Positions 35,716 through 42,522 of a stretch of 64,000 nt of DNA are shown here, one piece after another. The stretch's first letter is position 1; every line of letters starts with the position of its first letter. A program made the position numbers and the translations under genes. Where the stretch lies: positions 162,827 through 226,826 of the forward strand of contig NZ_BMLS01000007.1 in NCBI RefSeq assembly GCF_014645355.1, in the 5' to 3' direction. Source of the DNA: Bowmanella pacifica. Lineage in GTDB: Bacteria > Pseudomonadota > Gammaproteobacteria > Enterobacterales > Alteromonadaceae. The notes under the pieces were generated by a model that was not told where the DNA came from, did not search any database, and worked only from the letters and a program-made list of their open reading frames with translations.

Positions 35716-36138
35716 TTACTGACCTTGACCAAGCTGCAACACCCTACGGAAGATCCGCTTAGTGGTGTCGGCAACCTGAACATTGGTTTCGTAGGCTTTT
35801 GACGCTGACATCATGTCGGCCATCTCTTCCACCACATTGACATTTGGCTTATAGATATAGCCGTCTTTGTCGGCCATGGGATGACCTGGGTTGTATTCCA
35901 TTTGCAGTGGCCGATCACTTTCCACAATCCCCAGCACCTTCACACCGGTACCAGCTGACTGACCGTCAATGGCTCGCTGCATTTCAGCGGCAAATACCGG
36001 CTTTCTGGCCCGGTAAGTTTGATCAATACTGCTACTGACGCTGTTTGCATTGGCGATATTACTAGCCGTGGTATTCAGGCGCGTGGATTCAGCGCTCATA
36101 CCTGTGGTCGCGATATTCATTACATTAAACAGACTCAT
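35716..36138 (-). CDS. flgC: Proximal rod protein FlgC
   Basis: 140 aa. N-terminal NVMNIATTGMSAESTRLNTTASNIANANS, central PVFAAEMQ, and C-terminal GYIYKPNVNVVEEMADMMSASKAYETNVQVADTTKRI are typical. Start codon overlaps the flgB stop. Proximal rod component. Confidence 0.95.
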   Translation of the reverse strand: MSLFNVMNIATTGMSAESTRLNTTASNIANANSVSSSIDQTYRARKPVFAAEMQRAIDGQSAGTGVKVLGIVESDRPLQMEYNPGHPMADKDGYIYKPNVNVVEEMADMMSASKAYETNVQVADTTKRIFRRVLQLGQGQ

Positions 36139-36539
36139 CAGCCTTGCCCTCCACCCAGGGCTTTTTTCATGCCCTTAAACTTACCGCTTAAAAACTCAAC
36201 ACCGACCTGATAACGCATGCCGGTATCCAAAAATGCATTCCGTTCAGCCTGCACATCCACGGTGTTGCCATCGCCGGTATCAGGTTGATTTGGCACCCTG
36301 AACATTTGGTCGCCACGATGACGGGTCTCGATGGCAAAATGTTTCTCGTGGGTGCGGGATAAACTGGAGCTGCGCTCGGCTTGGGCCGTTTGCATCGCAG
36401 ACTTAAAGTCAATGTCGCGCGCTTTATAGCCGGGCGTATTGGCATTAGCCAGGTTACCGGAAATGACTTCCATCTTGTCATTGCGCACTTGCAGTGCGCG
36501 ATGATGCAAACCGACTAATTTGTCTAAGCTGATTGCCAC
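36138..36539 (-). CDS. flgB: Proximal rod protein FlgB
   Basis: 133 aa from GTG at 36539 with GGAG 7 nt upstream; a GTG at 36557 would begin before this ribosome site and is rejected. Motifs: LDKLVGLHHRALQVRNDKMEVISGNLANANTPGYKARDIDF and C-terminal ERNAFLDTGMRYQVGVEFLSGKFKGMKKAL. First gene of the flgBCDE operon, under a perfect sigma-54 promoter. Confidence 0.95.
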   Translation of the reverse strand: MAISLDKLVGLHHRALQVRNDKMEVISGNLANANTPGYKARDIDFKSAMQTAQAERSSSLSRTHEKHFAIETRHRGDQMFRVPNQPDTGDGNTVDVQAERNAFLDTGMRYQVGVEFLSGKFKGMKKALGGGQG

Positions 36540-36580
36540 CTGTTTTCTCCTTTGCACGGAGCTTGTCTTGGCAATAGCTT

Positions 36581-36596
36581 AGCAATACACGTGCCA
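36581..36596 (-). promoter_or_regulatory. Sigma-54 promoter of flgB
   Basis: Minus strand TGGCACGTGTATTGCT, a perfect match to TGGCACG-N4-TTGCW, 42 nt before the flgB GTG. Confidence 0.9.
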
Positions 36597-36642
36597 GCTT
36601 AATGGTGTCATCAAACCGGCAGTGTTAAGAATGGGAGGTAGA

Positions 36643-37476
36643 TTATTGTTTTTTAAGGTAATAGAGGCCAGGATTGCAACGTACCATACTGAATGCATCG
36701 GACAATCCAGACATAGATTCAGACGCACCGAGGAACAAAATTCCCTCTTTATTCAGGCCGGCGGCAATTTGTTGCAGTATCTGTGTTTTGAGCTGAGCGG
36801 AAAAATAAATCAACACGTTGCGGCAAAACACAATATCGAACTTACCCAGCGAACTGTAGGAGTCCAGCAGGTTAATTGGACGAAACGAGACCATGTTGGT
36901 CACTTGCGACCGAAGACGCATAGTACCGTTGGCCGTAGGTTCAAAGAACAGTCGTTTACGCTCATCGGACAGGCCCCTGGACAACGACAGATTGTCATAC
37001 TCCGCCGCCTTACAGCGGTTAAGCATATCTGATGAGATATCTGTTCCCACAATCTGCACCCCACCAGGAAAGGCGCCAGGACTGCGTTGTAAAAACTCCA
37101 AAATGGTCATAGCTATGGAATAAGGCTCCTGACCTGAAGAACAGGCAGCAGACCAAATCCGTAACGGCCCTGGCCTGCCTTTAAACTTCTGCAATAGCTC
37201 ACTTTTCAACAGCTCAAAGGGGTAGGTGTCACGAAACCACAAGGTCTCATTGGTGGTCATCGCATCGATGACCGCCTCTCGCAACGTTCTGTCCCGTCCA
37301 TTCACTACATTAGTAATCAATAATGAAAGGTTTGCGATGTTGAAACGACGTAGCAGAGGCGACAACCTGCTACGCACTAAATACTGTTTATTGTCGCCTA
37401 AAACAATGCCGCACTGGCGTTCCAGATAATCCCGGAACATGGCATAGTCTTGGATTCCTATCTCTTTATCAGGCAC
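36643..37476 (-). CDS. cheR: Chemoreceptor methyltransferase CheR
   Basis: 277 aa from GTG. Methylates glutamates of chemoreceptors with SAM. N-terminal helical part; NETLWFRDTYPFELLK, IWSAACSSGQEPYSIAM (SAM loop), VGTDISSDMLNRCKAAEY, and FDIVFCRNVLIYFSAQLKTQIL with LFLGASESM are family motifs. Length normal. Fourteen nt after cheV, and next to flgB as in Vibrio and Shewanella polar clusters. Confidence 0.95.
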   Translation of the reverse strand: MPDKEIGIQDYAMFRDYLERQCGIVLGDNKQYLVRSRLSPLLRRFNIANLSLLITNVVNGRDRTLREAVIDAMTTNETLWFRDTYPFELLKSELLQKFKGRPGPLRIWSAACSSGQEPYSIAMTILEFLQRSPGAFPGGVQIVGTDISSDMLNRCKAAEYDNLSLSRGLSDERKRLFFEPTANGTMRLRSQVTNMVSFRPINLLDSYSSLGKFDIVFCRNVLIYFSAQLKTQILQQIAAGLNKEGILFLGASESMSGLSDAFSMVRCNPGLYYLKKQ

Positions 37477-37490
37477 AAATTAATCTCTAA

Positions 37491-38414
37491 TTATTCAAGA
37501 CCTAACCATTTTTTGACCGAGTTGGCCAATTCGTCCGGGTGGAACTTAGCAATAAAATCGTCCGCGCCCACTTTCTTCACCATCGCCTGATTAAACACCC
37601 CGCTGAGCGAGGTATGCAAAATCACATGCAGGTCTTTGAGTTCGGGGGAATGCTTGATTTCCGCAGTCAGAGTGTAGCCATCCATTTCCGGCATCTCAAT
37701 GTCTGACACCAACACGCCAACCCGATCCGTGACATCACCGGTTTCCTCGGCAAGCTCCCGCAAGCGAACTAAAGCTTCCATGCCATTCTTTGCAGTCTCA
37801 ATTTTCAGCCCCAAACTGGTCAGAGCTTTAACAACCTGATTGCGCGCCACGGACGAATCATCCGCAACGAAAATCAGCTTATCGCGAACAGGGGATACGT
37901 CTAAACCATCAAGCACTTCGGCACTGACGTCGGTTTTCAGCGGTGAAATTTCGTTGAGAATCTTCTCAACATCCAAAATCTCCACCAACTCGTTGTCCAC
38001 TTCGGTCACGGCCGTCAAATAACTGGCGCGCCCGGCCCCTTTGGGTGGCGGCATAATGGAATCCCAGTTGATGTTGATGATCCGCTCAACCGAGTCAACC
38101 AAGAAACCCTGCACAGAGCGATTGTATTCAGAAATGATAATGAAACACTTACTGAGATCCTCGATGGGTTTACCACCGGTGGCTAAACTCAGGTCGATCA
38201 CTGAAATGGTTTGTCCACGAATATGCGCAACGCCACGGACAAATTTGTTAAGCTTAGGCATCACAGTCAAGGGCGGACACTGCAACACTTCCCGCACTTT
38301 AAACACATTAATACCAAATCGCTGTCGCCCGCGTAACTTAAACAGCAACAGCTCTAACCTGTTTTGCCCAACCAGTTGTGTACGCTGGTTTACCGAATCT
38401 AAGATTCCCGCCAT
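37491..38414 (-). CDS. cheV: Chemotaxis coupling protein CheV
   Basis: 307 aa. Residues ~15-160 are a CheW-like coupling domain (FGINVFKVREVLQCPPLTVMP, VAHIRGQTISVIDLSLA); residues ~175-305 are a receiver domain (LIFVADDSSVARNQVVKAL, VLVSDIEMPEMDGYTL with the phospho-Asp, LHTSLSG, ADDFIAKFHPDELA). Couples receptors to CheA and adapts by phosphorylation. GAGGTGG before ATG. Confidence 0.96.
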   Translation of the reverse strand: MAGILDSVNQRTQLVGQNRLELLLFKLRGRQRFGINVFKVREVLQCPPLTVMPKLNKFVRGVAHIRGQTISVIDLSLATGGKPIEDLSKCFIIISEYNRSVQGFLVDSVERIININWDSIMPPPKGAGRASYLTAVTEVDNELVEILDVEKILNEISPLKTDVSAEVLDGLDVSPVRDKLIFVADDSSVARNQVVKALTSLGLKIETAKNGMEALVRLRELAEETGDVTDRVGVLVSDIEMPEMDGYTLTAEIKHSPELKDLHVILHTSLSGVFNQAMVKKVGADDFIAKFHPDELANSVKKWLGLE

Positions 38415-38711
38415 AAAACCACCTCAGTGATGAATCAATTCAGGCACAATACTTGCGATAACTTATTCAAGCGCGCATAGATTGCCTTAAAAGGCTCGAA
38501 AACTGGCCAAAGGCCGACTGATTTTTGACATACCTACATACTTAAGTGCTCGGCATGTAAACGTCTAAAATCTTTCGGTCTGATAACCGACATCCACTGG
38601 GCATCTATTGATGAATAAATTCGGGAAACAGATGCAAAACGGATTTCAACGCCCAGGCTCTATGTTACTAGAATTTGTCTCTAAGCATAGCCAAAGTGGC
38701 TTGAAGTAAAC
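38415..38711. other. cheV-flgA divergent intergenic region
   Basis: About 300 nt without a gene. I see no convincing sigma-28 or sigma-54 element for either cheV or flgA and no strong hairpin. Confidence 0.5.
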
Positions 38712-39428
38712 ATGATTAATTCTGCTAGTGTTATGAGAATATTGATTTTTTTGCTACTAACCGTAAAAAGTGGCGGTGTTTTCGCCGAGACGCTGGATAT
38801 TTCATCGCCCCACCAGCAAGTGAGTGATACCGCCAGACAGTACGTACTTGAGCGCCTGACGCAACTTACCCCGGATACCACGCAACTAAAGGTGGAAGCC
38901 GCTTCAGTGGATGAACGATTACAAATTCCAGCCTGTACTGAGCCTTTTAGCGCCCAGGCCAGTGAAAACAGTTTATCCCAGGCTAATGTGACGGTCAGGG
39001 TCAGTTGTGTCCCATCTAGCTGGTTTTTATATGTGATGGTGAAAGTAAGCCAGACTCAGCCCGTGGTTGTCACCAAAGTACCAGTGTCACCCGGCACCTT
39101 GCTGGATGAATCTCAACTTGAAGTCATTAATATGGAGCTAGGGCAACTGCGCAGCAGTACCTTTGCCAGCATTAGCGATCTTTCCGGGGCGCGAAGTAAA
39201 CGTCGTTTGCGGGCCGGTCAGCCAATCGAGCCGTCGCAGCTATGCTATGTATGTAAGGGAGACAGCATAGTAATAAGAGCAAACACCGCGGGGTTACAAA
39301 TTAAAACCACCGGCATTGCACTACAGGACGGTAATATAGGTGACACCATATTGATTAAGAATCGCGCTTCCGATAAGCAAATTGATGCGCGTGTAATCAA
39401 TGTCGGCGAAGTGGCGGTGGGAATTTAG
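38712..39428 (+). CDS. flgA: P-ring assembly chaperone FlgA
   Basis: 238 aa. N-terminal signal peptide ending GGVFA. The C-terminal SAF-like part shows VVTKVPVSPGTLLDESQLEVINMEL, GARSKRRLRAGQPIEPSQLCYVCKGDSIVIRANTAGLQIKTTGIALQDGNIGDTILIKN, the FlgA signature. It is periplasmic and helps FlgI polymerise. A Met at codon 8 is an alternative start. First of flgA-flgM-flgN. Confidence 0.93.
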   Translation: MINSASVMRILIFLLLTVKSGGVFAETLDISSPHQQVSDTARQYVLERLTQLTPDTTQLKVEAASVDERLQIPACTEPFSAQASENSLSQANVTVRVSCVPSSWFLYVMVKVSQTQPVVVTKVPVSPGTLLDESQLEVINMELGQLRSSTFASISDLSGARSKRRLRAGQPIEPSQLCYVCKGDSIVIRANTAGLQIKTTGIALQDGNIGDTILIKNRASDKQIDARVINVGEVAVGI

Positions 39429-39539
39429 GACAAATGGCTTTTAGTCATGTACCATGCAATTTGGCTTAATTTTTCAGCAGTCGTGTCGATAACCTGGGGG
39501 CAAGGATTTGCAACAGGTGAGCCGTTTAAAATAATTTGC

Positions 39540-39566
39540 TAAAGTAATCCTGACCTATGCCGATAA
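39540..39566 (+). promoter_or_regulatory. Sigma-28 promoter of flgM
   Basis: TAAA (39540-39543), 15 nt, GCCGATAA (39559-39566): perfect FliA consensus. It lets FliA feed back on its own inhibitor. Confidence 0.9.
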
Positions 39567-39601
39567 CGTAAGCAGAGGTTTATCAGGTAGTGGATGTGAG
39601 C

Positions 39602-39934
39602 ATGTCGATTAACAACATCAATGGTAATGTGAACAAGCCGCAGGTAGACAGCCAGAAGCTCAATCAACAGCAGCAGGCTCAAAACCAAGCGGCCGCCCAG
39701 GCAAATGAAGCCAAGGCACAAACAACGGCACCCCGGCAGGACTCCGTGTCGTTGACACAGTCTGCCCAGCAGTTAGCCCAGGTTCAAAAGAAAGGTAATG
39801 ATGCACCGGTTAACCAGGAAAAAGTGGATCGCCTTAAGCGCGCCATTCAATCTGGTGAATACAAAGTGAATCCTGAAGTGCTGGCGCAGAAAATTGCTAA
39901 ACTGGAATCTGAACTGTTTGGAGTAAAGTCCTAA
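39602..39934 (+). CDS. flgM: Anti-sigma-28 factor FlgM
   Basis: 110 aa from ATG at 39602 (MSINNINGN); a GTG at 39590 would add four residues. FlgM binds FliA until hook completion, then is exported. The N-terminus is Gln/Asn/Ala-rich and disordered; the conserved FliA-binding part is DSVSLTQSAQQLAQVQ and VDRLKRAIQSGEYKVNPEVLAQKIAKLE. A perfect FliA promoter lies 36 nt upstream. Confidence 0.95.
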   Translation: MSINNINGNVNKPQVDSQKLNQQQQAQNQAAAQANEAKAQTTAPRQDSVSLTQSAQQLAQVQKKGNDAPVNQEKVDRLKRAIQSGEYKVNPEVLAQKIAKLESELFGVKS

Positions 39935-40354
39935 GTGTCTACGCAGCAAAGTCTTGAGCTATTGAACCAGCAAAAGGACGCCTTGGCGCGCCTGCAACTG
40001 TTATTAGATAACGAGTTGCAACAGATCAGTAGCCGCGATGCTGAAGCCCTGATCTCAGTGGTCAAAGAGAAAGAACTTTTGCTGGAGCAAATTCAACAAC
40101 AGGATGAACAGCTGGCGACATTGCTTCCCGATGAGTTAACCGAACAGCAAGCCACGCTGAAACAGCATATTCTGGATTTAGTGAAAGATTGTCAGTACCG
40201 CACGCAGATTAACGCCACCGCCGTCGAGCAAGGCCAGTTGCGTCTTGAACACCTGCGAAATCTGATTGTTGAGTCACGGGCTAAAGAAAGCCTGACCTAT
40301 GATAAAGCAGGCAAAAAGCATTCCGGCACCCGTGGTAGCGGTATCAGCGCTTGA
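39935..40354 (+). CDS. flgN: Export chaperone FlgN
   Basis: 139 aa from GTG directly after flgM. FlgN chaperones FlgK and FlgL. Long amphipathic helices: LLNQQKDALARLQLLLDNELQQI, VVKEKELLLEQIQQQDEQL, and the C-terminal NATAVEQGQLRLEHLRNLI. Size and place after flgM fit; Gln/Leu-rich composition makes chance resemblance possible but unlikely. Confidence 0.9.
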   Translation: MSTQQSLELLNQQKDALARLQLLLDNELQQISSRDAEALISVVKEKELLLEQIQQQDEQLATLLPDELTEQQATLKQHILDLVKDCQYRTQINATAVEQGQLRLEHLRNLIVESRAKESLTYDKAGKKHSGTRGSGISA

Positions 40355-40418
40355 TTTAAGAGTTTAGCTCCGGTTCCTGCGAGTTAGGCTTCCAGCCCCG
40401 CCTTTCCCAAGCAACACC

Positions 40419-40874
40419 TTAGTAATACTTCACATCCTTGATACGCTTGGGTTTAGCCACGCTCAGATAAATATCATGCACTTTGCGCATATCCAGCTCC
40501 AATTCTGTGGCATAGGTATCCTCGTCTACGGCATAACTCTTAATCACCTTGGCACCGCGGATGACGCCATCTACTGAGGAGCGCAAGGTGGCATTATCCA
40601 GCACCAGATTAGACAACTCCTGCTGGCCGGACAAACGCTGACCATATACCTGTTCGGCCAACTCACGGTAAGCATCCAGCTTGGAAGCCTTAATAGCCTG
40701 CAGCATTTTTACTGTATCCGAACTGCCCTGCTGCGCAGCGACAGGTGCATACCCTACCGCCTTTAACAGCGGATAACTCTGTGGCTCAACGTATTCCCAT
40801 TCAACCTGCTTATCATACAATGTCGAACAACCAGCCAGCGTACCCAACAGCAGGCAATATCCCAGAAGTCGCAT
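40419..40874 (-). CDS. flgP: Flagellar H-ring lipoprotein FlgP
   Basis: 151 aa from ATG at 40874 (GAGGTGATGAT upstream); the open frame to 40958 has no signal. Lipoprotein signal MRLLGYCLLLGTLAGC. LPP20/FlgP features: MLQAIKASKLDAYRELAEQVYGQRLSG, VDGVIRGAKVIKSYAVDEDTYATELELDM. FlgP surrounds the L-ring outer-membrane disk in Vibrio. flgO, its usual partner, is not next to it. Divergent from flgT. Confidence 0.88.
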   Translation of the reverse strand: MRLLGYCLLLGTLAGCSTLYDKQVEWEYVEPQSYPLLKAVGYAPVAAQQGSSDTVKMLQAIKASKLDAYRELAEQVYGQRLSGQQELSNLVLDNATLRSSVDGVIRGAKVIKSYAVDEDTYATELELDMRKVHDIYLSVAKPKRIKDVKYY

Positions 40875-40935
40875 ATCATCACCTCGAACAAACCAGACAG
40901 CACATTGCGGCCCTTTATCTATGTTCAATTTATAT

Positions 40936-40951
40936 AGCAAAATACGTACCG
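40936..40951 (-). promoter_or_regulatory. Sigma-54-like promoter of flgP
   Basis: Minus strand CGGTACGTATTTTGCT: GG-N10-GC, -12 TTGCT perfect, two -24 mismatches. About 62 nt before the flgP ATG. Confidence 0.6.
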
Positions 40952-40984
40952 TCTCCAAGGCGTCAAAGTTTTGCTGTGATAAAA

Positions 40985-41000
40985 CGGTACGTTTTGTGCT
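40985..41000 (+). promoter_or_regulatory. Sigma-54-like promoter of flgT
   Basis: CGGTACGTTTTGTGCT, nearly the same -24 as the divergent flgP element, with GTGCT at -12. About 36 nt before the flgT start. Confidence 0.5.
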
Positions 41001-41035
41001 TAATCACTTGGCGTTTAGCTTTTAAGGGTGGTCCT

Positions 41036-42172
41036 GTGAAACGGTTTTTTGTGCTGATATCAATCTTACTCAGTCCTGTCAGTCAGGCGATTTGGTTTGA
41101 AGCCAGCGGCCAGGCGGTCATTGTCCAGGGTGACAAACAACAGGCCAGGCAATTGGCCACCCAGGAAGCTATAAAGCAGGCATTGATGTTTGCCGGAGCC
41201 AGGGTCAGTTCGGTACAGAAGCTGGCCAACGGTCTGCTACAGGATGACCGTTTTGAAGTTCGAGCCGGTGGCGAGGTAGATAGGGTTGAGCTGATTAATG
41301 AGGTATATCACGACGATATTGTCACCGTTTCCATTCGCGCCGATATATTCCCAGAAGAAGCCCAGTGTTCCGGCGCTGATTACCGCAAGAGCCTGATCAG
41401 CAGTTGGTATCCCATCAAAGACAAGCGTCAGGCCACCCTGGGGGAGGTATTTGATCTGGGTAAAAGTCTGCCGAATCAACTCCGTCGCGCTTTTGAATTA
41501 TCCAGTCGGCATGTACAACTGGATACCATAGAGGGATTCTATCTCAAGCCAGAAACCCACCCCGCCAACCAAGCTATGGGACTGACCAAGCGCAATGGCG
41601 GGCAATTGGTACTGCTGGCAGAAATTACCGATCTAAGCCACCAGCAAAGTACACCGGGCAGGCTGACCTTTTGGCAAGACGCCAGCATAGAACGACAGTT
41701 TGCTCTGCAAGTTACCCTGGTGGAAGGCATGACAGGCGAAGTCTTGCTGCAAGAGCAATTTCATACCAGCGCCCCCTGGCCGTTTGACCTGCACCAAAAA
41801 GTGCAGCCAGAAAGCCAGCAATTCTGGCAGTCCAGCTATGGTATGGCTGTCAGCGATTTGCTCACGTCTGTTGCTCAACGTGTCGATGAGCAAGTATCTT
41901 GCCTGCCAGCCAACGGCAGAATACTCAAAGTCAGCAATGAGCAACTGACTATAGATATGGGCCAGCATCAGGGCGTCAACCGAGGCGATAAACTGCGTAT
42001 ATTCAAACTGAATCAGTTTATGGATCCGCTTGGTCGCGCCCATTACCAGTATTTTCTGCACCCAGTGGAAGTGATAGTGACGCAAGTACAGAAAGATTAC
42101 GCCGTGCTTGAGTCGGCGACCGGCGCGCCACTGGCCAATATTCAGCCAAACGATTTTGTATCCAAGCGCTAA
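41036..42172 (+). CDS. flgT: Flagellar H-ring protein FlgT
   Basis: 378 aa from GTG at 41036 (AAGGGTGG upstream); the frame is open to 40745 but the extension covers flgP and lacks a signal. Signal peptide VKRFFVLISILLSPVSQA. The mature protein begins IWFEASGQAVIVQGDKQQARQLATQEAIKQALMFAGARV (FlgT N-domain); DYRKSLISSWYPIKDKRQA starts the middle domain; the end has LTIDMGQHQGVNRGDKLRIF. FlgT is needed for H-ring and motor-ring assembly in Vibrio. Confidence 0.9.
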   Translation: MKRFFVLISILLSPVSQAIWFEASGQAVIVQGDKQQARQLATQEAIKQALMFAGARVSSVQKLANGLLQDDRFEVRAGGEVDRVELINEVYHDDIVTVSIRADIFPEEAQCSGADYRKSLISSWYPIKDKRQATLGEVFDLGKSLPNQLRRAFELSSRHVQLDTIEGFYLKPETHPANQAMGLTKRNGGQLVLLAEITDLSHQQSTPGRLTFWQDASIERQFALQVTLVEGMTGEVLLQEQFHTSAPWPFDLHQKVQPESQQFWQSSYGMAVSDLLTSVAQRVDEQVSCLPANGRILKVSNEQLTIDMGQHQGVNRGDKLRIFKLNQFMDPLGRAHYQYFLHPVEVIVTQVQKDYAVLESATGAPLANIQPNDFVSKR

Positions 42173-42241
42173 GGGTTTAAATCCCCCAAGCCATAGGTAA
42201 TAATGCATCCCAAGAGCGCAGTGGTTCTTCCTCTGCGTTTA

Positions 42242-42316
42242 GTCCCCGTAGTTTAATGGATAAAACGAGCCCCTCCTAAGGGCTAGATCTAGGTTCGATT
42301 CCTGGTGGGGACGCCA
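42242..42316 (+). tRNA. tRNA-Arg (anticodon CCT)
   Basis: 75 nt with encoded CCA. Acceptor GTCCCCG pairs with TGGGGAC; anticodon stem AGCCC/GGGCT encloses loop CTCCTAA, anticodon CCT (reads AGG); T-arm GGTTCGATTCC. Discriminator G. No integrase follows, so no sign of use as an attachment site here. Confidence 0.95.
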
Positions 42317-42522
42317 TTTCTCTTGATATATCAATCATCTGTATTATCCGCTCTACATAGACGCCCAAACCGCCAGCATATTGGTTAAAACTATATTAAG
42401 AATAAAAAGTCAACAGTTTTACCTATAACAATACTTAGCAGTCCAGGAATCATTTATTCATTGATAATTATTTGTTAAAAATAAAATATTTTACAAATCT
42501 GTAAACAATAGGATTTGTATTA

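Noticed and set aside
40745..41035. N-terminal extension of FlgT
   Set aside because: Covers flgP in antisense; a proper signal peptide begins at GTG 41036.
42242..42316. tRNA-Arg as an island attachment site
   Set aside because: No integrase nearby and no direct repeat of the tRNA 3' end noticed in the window.
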